Shown one piece after another: positions 24,026 to 36,417 of a stretch of 64,000 bases of DNA. This DNA comes from Cavenderia fasciculata. Lineage: Eukaryota > Evosea > Eumycetozoa > Acytosteliales > Cavenderiaceae. The notes below the pieces were generated by a model. That model did not search any database and had not been told where the DNA came from. It worked only from the letters and a program-made list of their open reading frames with translations. The stretch spans positions 3,286,674 to 3,350,673 of the forward strand of contig NW_004457729.1 of the NCBI RefSeq assembly GCF_000203815.1. The letters are read 5' to 3'. Positions within the stretch are counted from its first letter, which is position 1; every line of letters begins with the position of its first letter. A program made the position numbers and the translations under genes.

Positions 24026-25439
24026 ATGATTACACCAAACTCATTTACAGAGAATGATTCACTTGATAAACTAGTTTTAGCCTTTTTGGTATTTAGAATC
24101 GTGGTGTCTGCTGCCATTAGTTTTTCTGCTTCTGTTCAAACATTCTATGAGATTAAATACCAACATTGGCGTAATGTCATTAATCCTAGATTCCTTGTTT
24201 TACTTGGAATCTCTATATTCCTTGCTTGTAAGTAAAACAATACTCTTCAGCCTGTAACAAAAAGTACTTACTTATTATTTACTTAAATATATTCAAGTAA
24301 GAATTGTTTATACTGGAGTATTTATAGAAACCAAAGATCAAGGATTTACATCTTCAACTGTTTTTGTTAGAATGTTTGTCACTTTTTTTACTCTACAATC
24401 TTGGATATTCATTGGTAGTTTTTGGATGCAATTACTCTTTACTTTATATATTGCTAAAAGAGTTAGAATGGAGGTAATGTTGACATTTAATTATACAAAA
24501 ATCCAAAAGAGATTTAAATTAATTATTTATTTTATTTAATTTGATTTGATTTGATTTTAGACATCAAAAAGAATATTTAGTTATTCAATATTGATTTGGA
24601 TAGCATGTTTTTTATTTACACTAGGTAATATATTTGTTGCCATTTATTCACCGACACATGCTGATAGATATTTTACAATTGGATTCTTGATTATATTGGT
24701 TGTGTTGGGAACTATGTATGCTTCGTTTGGTCTCATACTCAGTAGGATGATGACAAGTTCTAAAAAGAGAAGTAAGGCACCTGCCAAAGTAGTCTTTTCT
24801 ATCAAGTTTCTGGCTTTAGTATCGATTGGTCTTGTGGTGGCTGTACTCATCCGTGACTTGATCTTTGCCATCATTTTAAAGATCCCAACCAACAATAATT
24901 GGCGTCATCTGTCAAACTTTTTGTCGTTTGTCTTTGAGACGACTGAAGCTATCGTTGAGATGATTGCTATTGCCGAGATACCTTGGAACTACTTTACACT
25001 ACGTCCTATCAATCCATCGGTTGTCAAAGCCTACAAATATCCCCAACAACCACATCCACTGTCATCACAACAATCTTCATTTATCCGATCCAACAACAAC
25101 AACAACAACAACAAACGCTCCAACGATCCAACATCATCAACCTCTTCCAACTCTAGTAGTAATGACTCTTCCAACAAAGACAATACCTCTTCAACCGTCT
25201 CTGTCATTAAACTTGGTAAACAAAGAAAGAACAACAACAATAATAATGACAAACAACCCTCAACAATAATAACAACCTCTACAACAACAACGTCTGCTAG
25301 CAACAACAACAACAACACCCAAATTTCAATTGAAATGCAACCAATTGGCAGTCCAGTCACAATCGATGACATCAACAACACTAATACAACAACTACTACT
25401 AATCAAGACAATGGTACGATCAGTAGTAGTGATCCATGA
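24026..25439 (+). CDS. Seven-transmembrane protein with Asn/Thr-rich C-terminal tail
   Basis: Three exons (24026-24227, 24298-24473, 24561-25439) give 418 aa. Seven hydrophobic segments can be picked out in order, beginning with LVLAFLVFRIVVSAA near residue 18 and ending with a segment containing FETTEAIVEMIAIAEI near residue 240. The short connecting loops and the position of charged residues fit a plasma-membrane or endomembrane 7TM fold; THH1/TOM1-like or GPR137-like proteins are candidates, but I see no diagnostic motif. The last 140 residues are low-complexity Asn, Ser and Thr tracts and would be cytosolic if the N-terminus is outside. It is divergent from the methyltransferase gene. Membrane topology is well supported; family is not. 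Confidence 0.7.
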
Positions 25440-25945
25440 GGAGAGGGGATGCAAATGTGAGTCATCATTGCACATTGTTAGATCGTGATGATTGGATTGG
25501 ACGCCCAATCAAACCCACACCACACCACAATCTTGAGAGATACCCAATAAACAATTTGCATTGACAAAAATCTAAAACGTACCTTTCGATCAGCTGCTGA
25601 CCTTGTCACGAGACTTGCAGCTGTGAGAGAGGGAGAGAGAAATCTCTCACGATTTTTTTTGGTGCACTTTTCACCTACCCAACCGAGTCAGCAGTCAACC
25701 TTCGGTCAATTTTGTTTTTTCATTGTGCTTTTGAGTTTGTAGCCTGCTGTGTGCACTAACACTATCTTTGTCTTTCCCTTGCTTTAAAGTGTTGCTTATT
25801 ATATCTATTACTACAAGATATATAGAATATATATTCAATAACAAGAAATTTCAATTTGTATATATATATTATATATTAGATTAATGTTATCATCTTAGTA
25901 TTTTTTAGATATATATATATAAAGAGATAGATAGATAGATAGAAA
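25440..25945. other. Intergenic region with two adjacent stem-loops and a T run
   Basis: The stretch 25,500-25,760 is clearly less A/T-rich than other spacers. CAGCTGC (25591-25597) pairs with GCAGCTG (25617-25623), and GTGAGAGA (25623-25630) pairs with TCTCTCAC (25643-25650). A T8 run follows at about 25,653-25,660. This could be a structured non-coding RNA with a Pol III-type end, or a regulatory element of the downstream gene. Confidence 0.4.
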
Positions 25946-28900
25946 ATGTCAAATTACTTTAACGTATTACAACAAGATGAAGATGATGATTTTGTAAACA
26001 TTGTAGATGAATCATCAATCGAACAACAAAAGTTAAACATTATTGAAAAGGAAAAGGAAGCAGCTGCTGAAAAGGAGGATGCTACTACCTCGGATAATGT
26101 TCCAACTACTACCGCCACTACCAATGCCACCCCAACCAACACTACTACTACAACAACATCAGATGAAGAACAAGTAACAGAATCATTCCCTTACAAACCA
26201 ACTAAGAGACAAGATTTACAATTCGATGTACAATTTGACTTTTCAGCAGAGTACAATGAAGAAGAATCGGCCAAAGAATTCACTCAACCATGGGTAGTAT
26301 TCTTTGACAAGAAGAACAAAGAAAAAATCACTCCAGCACCCGCAAACCCAGGAGAAAACGATCAATATCTTCAAAATATTAAAAAGATTGGAACATTTAA
26401 CACTTTAAATGTATGTTGTTTGTCAAATCACTATTGAAATGTTGGAACATATATATATTAATATATCTGTTTCTATTTGTCATTCATCATCATTATTATA
26501 GAGTTTAAAGGAATTATGGAAAGGTTTATCATCACCAGTTGACTCTAATATCAGTATCTTTAAGGAAGGTATTGAACCAGCTTGGGAAGATGTAAAGAAT
26601 AAGGATGGTGGAAAATATGTAAGTTGATAGAAATAGATAGATATTTATTTCTACAGAGTATACTAATCAGATGATATCTATTTCTATATTTTCTTTTATT
26701 ATTAGTCTGTAAATTATATGAAAGATCATCCAGAATTTTCAAGAGTATTAAATAATTGGTTTTCTTTATTAACTACAATTGTACAAGAATCAAAATGGGA
26801 ACATTATAGTCAAACTGTAAAGTATACAAACAAAAGTATAGTTATATCTACTTGGTTATAGCTAACAACCTTTTTATTTTTTTTAATACTTTTAGAATGG
26901 TATTGTTTTATCATTTAGAAGTTGGGGTGTTAGTATTAATCTTTGGAATGATAATTCAGACAATCAAGATGCTGTTCAAGCTCTCAAAGATACCATTCAA
27001 AATATATTAAAGGTTAAATATGCCAAATTCTCTTCTCATAATGTAATTATCACAAATTAGATCTGAACCACCAATTCGATTTTGAATACTTATTTCTATT
27101 ATTATTTTTTTATAGAATACAATTTTCTTAAAAACATTAAAAAAGAATGATGAAAAGAAGAAAAAGACAAACAAAATGTATGGAAAGATTGATCACAATT
27201 CAAATTTCCAATCCTATATGCAATCTAATAACTTACAGGTAGAGGATGGATGGAGTATTGTTGGTTCATCGGTCAGCCAAAACAAGAACCCATGGTCATC
27301 GACAAACCCAGCCCGTAAGATCAAGCCAATGCAATCGTCATCTGATGACTTGAGAACTCGTAGAGACCAACAAATCGCTCGTGAAATGCAAATTGCCAAG
27401 GAAATGCAATTGTCCAAGGAGTCTCTATCAAATACTACCTCGTCGTCGTCGTCGTCATCGTCTGAACCAGTCCCAGAGATTCCACAAGGTGTTAATGCCT
27501 GGTCTACTGGTATCCTCTTTGGAAAGGGTCCATCTGACAAGTCTGAACAAACTGTCCCAGAAACTACCACTACCACCTCCACTACCTCTGTTCCATCATC
27601 CAAGATTGTTGAACAACAACCAGCTTGGGGTGCAGTCAAGAATGTCGACTGGCAAAGAGAGATTGAAGAAGGTGAGATTGTCGAGGATGACTCAATTGTC
27701 ATTATTGCCAAGTCAGAGGAAGACAAGCCAGCTGCTGCTGCTGTCGACGTCCAACCAGTTGTTGTTGCTGCTGAAAAACCAAAGGTCAATGCTTGGGCCA
27801 CCGGTCTTTTCTTGACTCAAACCAAGCCAGAGGTTGATACCACCATCAAGGTTATCAGACATGAACCAACCCCACAACCACAAACAGTCAAACAACAAGA
27901 GTTGGAAGAAGGAGAGATTGTAGAAGAACAAGTTGCTGTTGTTCCAGAAAAGGTTGAAAAGAAAAAGACAGTCGAAAAGAAGGAACCAAAGAAATCTAAC
28001 AACAACAAAAAGGAAGAAAAGACAATTGTTGAAAAGAAGGATGAAAAGAAAAAGGATGAAGCTTTCTGGGAGCAAGATAACAACAAAAACAACAATAATG
28101 GTAAAAAAGTCACAACAACCAAAGAAGGAAGAAAAGAAGGAGGAAATCGATCCAGAACTCCCACCACTTCCAACCAAGAAGCCAGATAGAGAAGCTGAGC
28201 GTAAAAAGGAGAGAAGAAACAGATTCATCGTTCCACAAGTTTCATTGTGGGAAAAGAATGATGTTCTCAAGATGATGGAGACTGTTCAAGAGCAAAAGCA
28301 AGAGGAAGAACATATTGCCACCACCACTGCTGCTGCTACTGTTGTTGTCGCTCCAGTTGCCATTCAAGAAAGAGTTGTCATCTCTATCAAGCCAAAGACT
28401 GAAGAGAAAAAGATTGCCATCGAGACACGCAAGCCAACCGAAGAGTGGATCGAAGCCGACAAACCAAAGAAGAAGAAGCAAGTCGAAGAAGAAACTACCG
28501 AACAAGACAACAATACTGCTGAAAAGGTAGTTGAAAAGAAGGTCGAAAAGAAAAAGATTGAAAAGGTTGTCATTACTCCAACTCCAACCAATATCAAGAA
28601 CAAAAATATTTTATCAGCCTTGGAGGTTGAAGCACCGCTAGTTGTTACTCCAAAAAAGAACAAGTCTAATCAAACTACAGCAGTACCAGTTCCAGTTACA
28701 ACTCAAAATACTACCACCACGCAATCAAATAATAACAATAATTCACAACCACAAGTTAAAAAGACTAATACTTCAACAACAACAACAACCACCAACAACA
28801 CTACTACTGCTGCTGCTGTCGCGAAGAAACCAACCACCACTACCAACGCCCCTGTCACTACTACCGCCACTACCAAAAAGACTAACAACAATACCAACAA

Positions 28901-29078
28901 CAAATCAGTTACCAAGGCAACTAATACTACAACAACTACCACTACCAAATCAACATCCAAATCCAAAACCCCATCCGCCATTGAAACCATTTTTACTCCT
29001 TCACTCATTATGAACCTTGGTATTGTATTTGTTGTTTTATTACTTGGATTTATTCTTAAATATCTATTTTCCAATTAA
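25946..29078 (+). CDS. eIF4E-like cap-binding domain with long charged tail and C-terminal membrane anchor (frame change near 28.1 kb)
   Basis: Exons 25946-26410, 26502-26618, 26706-26816, 26896-27042 and 27116 onward are in one frame. Residues about 85-265 form an eIF4E-type domain: PWVVFFDKK, LKELWKGL, IFKEGIEPAWEDVKNKDGG and SFRSWGVSINLW. The Trp-Glu pair that binds the cap (AWED) is present; the first stacking Trp is not evident, as in divergent eIF4E classes. A tail follows with two NAW(S/A)TG plus EEGEIVE repeats and Lys/Glu-rich coiled regions. That frame ends at 28189. The next frame (from about 28,100) continues without a break in character to 29078 and ends in a single hydrophobic segment, NLGIVFVVLLLGFILKYL, typical of tail-anchored proteins. 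A 55-base intron (28101-28155) would restore the frame and give 915 aa; one extra A in a six-A run (28103-28108) is the alternative. If neither holds, the protein stops at 637 aa. Confidence 0.75.
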
Positions 29079-29239
29079 AAATTTTCAATATATATCTTTA
29101 TAAATATATTTATACCCTTTTTATAATTATATAATTCATAATAATAAAAATAAATTTACCCATTTTAATATTAATACACATGTGATGTAATATTTAATTT
29201 AATACTCTTATTTTTGTTTGGTTTATTTATTAATTTTTT

Positions 29240-31223
29240 TTAAATATTTAATAAAGATAAACAAACAAGAGGTAAAACCAAATTATCTATTTGGGTAGTT
29301 GATGCCTCAATTAAACAACATAGTGTAGAGGTAATAATGATGTGAACCAGTGTGGAGAGGGTAAAAGGAATACCAATAAATGGTAAGAGTACAAGACATG
29401 CCAAAACGGTGCATGTGATACCACCGATGGTTCCTTGTAATGATTTGGAGGTACCAAACATTTTTGTACGTCCATATCTCACTCCAAAATAGGATGCTGC
29501 ACTATCACCAACACCAATAGTTAGCAAACCGGAAAAGATAGAAAGCAGTGGCTTGGTTGTAGAAAAACTAATGTCGAGATAGAATGGGATAACAACAGGA
29601 ATCGAGCATCCAAGCAATAGGTAAATATGGGTAAGTGTAATAACACCAGAATCTCTTGCGTCCAAGAATGCGTCCATGTATCCGGCAATATATTTTCCCA
29701 TCGGAGGAACTCTACCATATTTCAATATTTCTATTAGTATCAATGCACTGATTGATACTCCAAATGATAATGACATGAATGTTCTTTCCATCAATATCCC
29801 TGGTAAAAACATTATAATTGCTAATAAATGGAAATATTTTCTTAATATTATATTTGGTTGTTGTTGTTGTTGTTGTTGTTGTTGATTATTTGTTGTTGAT
29901 GATGTTGATGTTGATGATGATGATGATGATGTTGATTTCTTTGATGTTGATGTAGATGTTGATGTTGATGTTGATATAGATGTAGAGTTGTTATTATTGG
30001 AAGAAGGAGGTGAAAAGAATAAGATGGTAACAAATAGTAATCCAATCCAACATGCAATAACGGTAATTCTATTTCCAACAGATGATTGGTATAACATTTC
30101 GAGTGATTCTGGAATGAGGTAGGTTTGTAGCCAAAGGAATATATTTTGACCAATTAAATGATAGAGTAATGGATAGTAGACTCCAAATATCATAAACAAT
30201 GCAATCGTGTAGAATAATAGTACATGGAGTGAAAACATTGTGTTTGATTGTTGAATCAACGCATTGTTTCGTATAAATGTAGTCAGTCTAGATGTTACTA
30301 TACCAATGAGTATAGCACCAATGATCAATACAACAATTGCAACTTTAATAACTTGTAAATTATCAGTCATAAATTCCAACTCTTTGACACCACCACCACC
30401 AGACCCTGGCCAAGGATTGACATGATCCCATTGATCGTATAAATAGAAAATCGATGGTATTGAAAGTGATGAGATCAACTGACTTATAATAGATGCCTCT
30501 CCAAATGTAAAACTAGTTTGGAAATAATTTAATATTGCTTTGAATAATATTATAAATAATATATTATATCCAATTACAAATATCATTGCTTCTATTCCTA
30601 AAAGGATAGTACAGATAAGTTAATAATCATATAGTGTTATTAATATTATTATCAATTGACATACCAAAAGTAGTATAATCAATTACTATAATGAGTAGAG
30701 AGATTAAGATTAAATGTAGATACTTCTTTTTCAAAATGACAAAGAGTAATGTTACAGATGCTAGGTATGATGCCAAGAGTAGATGTTGTACAGTGACAAT
30801 GGTTGAGAATATATGTGAAGGGATTGAATAGGATGATGACACCATTCCAAGATTAGATGATTTGATCGATGTGTAGACCATTGGCAATAGAGACAGTGCC
30901 AATGGTAGTCCTTGATCCAATCCCTTTTCAGTTCTAGTTGATTTGGTCAATACATGATTAAAGATTGGTTCTTTAATGTAGGATGACAAGATGACTAGAC
31001 CAATATTAATGACAAAGAATATGAGTTCAGATAATGATGATAAAGGTCCATCTATATATCTTTGTTGTTGTTGATCTTGAATACGTTTCAACCTATCGTC
31101 GTCGTCATTGAATAATTTCTTGATAGATGATGATGATGATGATGATTCGTCTCTATGATGTGACCAATACACTAACAAACTACTTATCACTATCAATCCC
31201 AATTCAACTGTTTCTCTTTTCAT
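29240..31223 (-). CDS. dolk: Dolichol kinase
   Basis: Two exons on the minus strand (31223-30665, 30597-29240) give 638 aa. The enzyme makes dolichyl phosphate with CTP at the ER membrane, the lipid carrier for N-glycosylation, GPI anchors and C/O-mannosylation. The C-terminal third carries the family hallmarks: RKYFHLLAIIMF, the CTP-binding GVGDSAASYFGVRYGR, KSLQGTIGG and EASTTQIDNLVLPL. More than ten hydrophobic segments are seen. A Ser/Thr run and a nine-Gln run sit in the loop just before RKYFH, outside the conserved core. Its start faces that of the fucose kinase gene across about 520 bases. Confidence 0.93.
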
Positions 31224-31742
31224 CTTTTAATCAACTAGGTACCCTCTCTTTCTCTCTACCTAGCTAGCAGTAGTTTCTATAAATTAATTTAAACTATTTT
31301 TGATCATCCATCTCATTTCTCTTTTTTCAATACATTAATTTATTAAAATTCATAGTCAAACAAATAAAATGATACAAATAACAATAACCATAGCTGCAAT
31401 AACTAGTATATATTAATAATCAAAGAATAATAATAATATTAATAAATGTAGACAAGACAAAAAAGGAAACAATTTACAAGTGGGGTGAAAGTAGTAAAGC
31501 ACTCATGGGTAGCTCACTAGTGAGATGAACGAATCGCATTGTGCGAGTAAATTTCATTTCATTCATCTCTCTCTCTATCATTTCTATATGTTATATTCTT
31601 TGTATATCAACAATAGATATTAATAGAAACGTACTTATTTATTAGTAATAATAATTTGAACAAATTTGTTAAAGAGTAAGTCATTAATATTCGAAAGAAA
31701 TCATCCAATTGTATTAATTAATTAATCCATTTATATTTCTAG
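31224..31742. other. Divergent promoter region with palindrome and 5' leader
   Basis: About 520 bases between divergent starts. CTCACTAGTGAG at 31513-31524 is a perfect 12-base palindrome. The right end contains the probable 5'-leader intron of the fucose kinase gene. No gene is seen. Confidence 0.5.
31676..31742 (+). other. Probable 5'-UTR intron ending at the start codon of the fucose kinase gene
   Basis: GTAAGT begins at 31676 and TTTCTAG ends at 31742, directly before the ATG at 31743. Reading upstream of the donor in the coding phase meets a stop (TAA at 31670-31672), so the upstream exon would be non-coding. Confidence 0.6.
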
Positions 31743-34700
31743 ATGAAAAGAAGAGGATGGGATGCAATTGGAGTTACAGCTTCAACTTATGAACAGGCAC
31801 ATGAATTTGTGAATGAATTGAATGCTAGAAAATGTACTGGTATGATCAATGAAAATTGTATCATTGTACCTATTCCCGATCCAGTCACATCAAACACTGA
31901 TAATATTCCGATTGATCAGATCAAGTATCTCAACTTTACACGTATTGGTAGTGGTACATCTACGTTGAATTCATTGGTGACGATTGCAGACAAGTTGAGT
32001 GGGTTGGCCGGTCGCTCATTCATCGATATCGAGGTGGTCAAGAACTCTAAAATACTGTTGCTTCACATTGGTGGTCTCTTTCATCACATGACACTTGTCA
32101 ACCTTTGCTCTAAAGCATTCACATGTATGGTGGTTGACAAGTATCCACTCAGACGTATTCACTCTGGTATCGGCGGTACACAATGTCCAACTGTTGACAG
32201 CGGTGGCGGCGGTTCAAGTTCATCATCACTCTATGGACTAAACAACAATGAGATCAAGGCTAAACAAGAAACTTGTAGATTAGAGATGTCGACTGCTTCA
32301 GCTGCCACTGCTGCGAGGGCAGCTGACGACGACTATGCTGATGATCCAGCATGGGATGTTGCTGATGTCTACCCATTGTATCCAATTGACATACTACTCA
32401 GTAACCTCAATCGCATTGAACGATACATTGACGCTGGAATGATTGTTGCTAGTACTGAATCATTGGTTCTGCTCGAAAATGATGTCATGGACATTCAAGT
32501 GGGTGGACGTATGTGGAACAGCGAAGGTATTCAAACGTTGGTTATACCGGTCGACGCCGAAGTTGCAACACGTCACATTGCCGTAAAGACTGATGCATTT
32601 GGTGTCATTCAAGAGTTTGGTAATAAATTCTCAGAGACTGAGCTACGAGACAAAGAATTTATATTTCGAGAAACCAACACCAAAACACAACAACAAGAGG
32701 AAAAGGTGATGGTATACACCAATATCATTAGAATGTGTCCAAAATCGGTAGAGAAACTTCTCTATCTCCAATCCACAACTCCCTTCAACTCTTGCACCAC
32801 GTTGGCACTCGATAATGGTGCATCGCTACTCAAATTCTCTGTCTATCCAGAAATATTAGAAGTAATGAGTCAGAGTCAAAAACTAGTATCCTATCTCTCA
32901 CTGACTCCTCATCATTATAATCCAAGTTTTGTCTTGGAAATGGCACGTCAAGTATTATGGAAAACCTTTCGTTCAACTCCTCTAACAGCCATATCAGTTA
33001 AAGGTCACTATTCATTTTTAAAAGATGCTGGGTAAGCAAATTATATAGATTATTCATGTTATTATAGTTTAAACTAACCAAAAGTATCCTTTATATTACT
33101 TAGTGATTTATTATCATTTTTAAAATATCAAAAGGAAATAGTTGAAGATATTTTAATTAAAAAGGTAGTACATTCATATATTGATAATAAGAATCCAATT
33201 GATGGGTTTGTATTGAATAGCCTGTTGAGTGGAGATGGAGTGGCCGACAAGAACTCGATTATTATTAGTTGTGTATTGTCGGGTAGTTGGAGTGTCGGAA
33301 AGGATTGTGTCATTCTAGGTGTAAGAGAGTCGTTTTGTGGAGCACACTTTGCCGATCGTATGACCATCTCAGAGGTTCAACTCAAATCACCTTGGAATTC
33401 AAAACCAAAACATTGTAAATCTATCAATCAAATTGGAGGTATTGGAGGATTACAAAACAAGAAATCAACAACAACAACAACAACAACACCACACACAAGT
33501 GATATTGGAGGTATTGATAAATTGATTGAAAGTTCATTTGACAACAACACTACCAACAATATAACGAGTGACCATGGGTCAAAAACAATCATGGGTATTT
33601 CGTCGTCTGAAAATAGACCACGTGTATTGGTGATTGTAGGTATTGACGATAATATCGATCTCCTCTACACTGACCCCAAAGCAACAATAGCCAATCAGAA
33701 ATGGGACGATTTCTTCACATCGTCTGGTATATCGCCCGACGAACTTTGGCCTCCCAACTACCCAAGACTATTGCGTTCAGCTCGTCTCTTTCCAGTGTTG
33801 TCAGTGTCTGGTGACGAGGACATGTTGGAGAGTGCGTTGTGGATACAAGATCTTACCAAAAAACCACCCCTCTCGGTGATTGGACGGTGGAAGGCATCCA
33901 AGAGAATGAGTATTGCCGATATTACGGGTGAGACTACTCTTATTGCAGAGACACGAGTGAAATACCTCCAGCGGACAGCCACCCTTAGTGCGTCGGTACA
34001 ACAATTACCCCGTGACCAAGTGTGTCAGCTGCAGGAACAATTGGAACACTCGAATCGTGTCGAGGGTGATGTGGCAGCATCGTTTCTTTGGCGTAGAGTA
34101 CTCTCGTTTCGAATCGATATGATGAGGGTCAATTCAGTGTACTCTGAGAATTGGAGTCGCCAATGCCTGGATATCTACTTTCTCAAGTGGAGTAGAATGC
34201 GTGACCATACACTCGACTCTGCATTGCAGGCTATGGACCGTATCCTCATCACCACACCGTCTCACGTCGTACCTCGTATACTATCCAATATGAGTGATCT
34301 CATGGCCATTTGGATGGCTGGAAGGGGTGGTATTCGCACAGGACCCGCTCATCACAGCAAATGGTGCGAAGCACTATTATCATTCTCTCGTGGTGATGAA
34401 AAGGCTGGTATTCTCAAGCTGACGAGTGAGCGCGCCAACTGGCTAGACACATGCGAGAATGTGATTATTGCTGCCAGACATTATGACGCAGCTTGTCAAA
34501 TACTCATTAAAAACGTGGTGGATCGGTCCCCATCCACTACCAAGCCGCTAGACAGCGGTCCCGTACCGATCGAGAAATGGGTGCGTGTCGAGACACCGGG
34601 CCGACTGGATCTTGGTGGGTTCTGGACAGACTTTGCGCCCATGTCGTATGAGCAGGGTGGACGTGCTGTCACGGCCGCCATCCACATTGACGGCGTTGCA

Positions 34701-35939
34701 CCGTACGTATGTCGTGCCAGACGTATCAGCGAACCAATCGTCATCTTTTCGTCTGCTCAATCTGGCTCTCCACTAGTACTCCAAAGATTCGCCGACTTTA
34801 CAGATTTCAAGCGACCTCTTGCACCCTATGCATTGCTGAAAGCTTGTTTTCTTCAGGTTGGTATTGTCAACCCTCCATGGTCTGTTTATAATTCACATGC
34901 TGCGACTATAACCGACCCTACTACAACTACAACAACAACAACAACATCAACACCACCTTCAACAGGTGACATTGACCAAGATGCAGATATATTAAAGAAT
35001 CTAAGAGATTTACAAGGTAGACAAAGCAAACAAACACAGCATCACAAGAGACACCATGAATCATTAAAACAACAGTTGGAAATAGTCGGTGGTTTGGAGG
35101 TGGAGATATCATGCCCGCTGCCGTACGGCAGTGGATTGGGATCGAGCTCGTTGCTGGCAGCTAGCGTGCTGACTGCGATTGCGCGAATCTATGGTGTCGA
35201 GTTTATGTCACCGTCGCATTTGGTGCATGCGTGTACCAAGGTTGAACACATGATGACTACGTGTGGAGGATTCAGCGACTCGCTTGGAGGTGTCGTCGGA
35301 GGATTGACACATGGGTGGAATGAAAAGATCGATATTGCAAACCTCACCAAATCCAAGCAAGAGTGTATCAATGTCCAATACTACAACATTCAACTGACAC
35401 CTGACCAAATGGGACATATCGGACGTCACATGCTCCTAGTCAACACCAATCGCCCACGACTCAACCCTCAAGTGACCGAAGCGATCAGAGGATTCCTAGC
35501 GAGAAAGAAGTCTACCCTCGACGCAATAGAATCCATTGCATCGCAAACCGATGACATGCGAAAGGCTATACAGAGTGCTGATCTAGCCGAGATTGGTCGA
35601 CTACTCACAAAATACTGGCACACCAAGAAACAAGTATCGACAGGATCCAAGCTACCCGGTTTTGTCATGGATTTGGAAAAGATTATACATGACCAGATAC
35701 ACGGCTACTCTGCAGTTGGTGCAGGTGGAGGTTTCCTCTTACTCATCACCAAAGAGCACAACGACGTAGCACGTCAAAACATCCTACAACTTTTAGCAGC
35801 CCATGAACTCGACCATCAATACGATTCCAACACCTATAGCAACATCACCCTCCATATTCCATCTATTACAAATAATGGTATCACTTTAAATTATGAAGAT
35901 CATTCTGGTGATCCACAAGTATTATTTGTTCAAAGATAG
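31743..35939 (+). CDS. fcsk: L-fucose kinase (FCSK type)
   Basis: Two exons (31743-33031, 33104-35939) give 1374 aa. The enzyme phosphorylates free L-fucose at C1, the first step of GDP-fucose salvage, in the cytosol. The N-terminal two-thirds match the fucokinase/GDP-fucose pyrophosphorylase-like domain: RIGSGTSTLNSLV near residue 60, LLLHIGG, AFTCM, and later a conserved helical part including RILSNMSDLMAIWMAGRGGIR. The C-terminal third is a GHMP kinase: ETPGRLDLGGFWTD, the ATP loop PLPYGSGLGSSSLLAA near 1100, and GAGGGFLLL near the end. Length exceeds the roughly 1080 aa of the mammalian enzyme because of several Ser/Thr/Asn insertions. Whether the N-terminal domain still makes GDP-fucose, as in the plant bifunctional enzyme, cannot be told. 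A fucosyltransferase gene lies 6 kb downstream. Confidence 0.94.
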
Positions 35940-36417
35940 ATTGATAGATAAACACATATAAAATAATTAAATAAATAAATTAAAAAAAGATAATTAAAAA
36001 ATATCCTAGAAATAATAATAATAATAATATTAATAATAATAATATTATTAATAATAATAATAGTTTGTTTAGGCTTCAATTCGTTAAAGAATATAATAGT
36101 GTCCCTTCATAATGTGTGACACGTACATTACATCATTCCTATTGATAGATATCAGCAAGCAATCGGCCTTGTGTAATAGGTTCCAACACAGTAATCACTG
36201 ACCAAATCTTAGATCAACCATGCAAGACCTCAACAGTAAACGAACCAGTGACATGTGATCTGTAGGTTAGTTGTCCAAAATAAGTATCCACATCTACGAC
36301 AAAAAACCAACAAACTGCAAAAGTTGCACTATGTGGAGGTTTCGTTCTTTTTTTAATTTAATTTTCTTTTTGCATTCTAAAATTATAAAAGATCGCTCTT
36401 TAACAACTCTTTTCGTC
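35940..36417. other. Intergenic region
   Basis: About 480 bases. ATA/ATT repeats (36,010-36,065) come first, then a less A/T-rich patch at about 36,100-36,270 and the promoter of the HIG1 gene. No RNA gene or ORF is convincing. Confidence 0.45.

Noticed and set aside
36100-36270. Possible tRNA-like stretch with GGTTCCAAC
   Set aside because: I could not fit an acceptor stem or anticodon arm.
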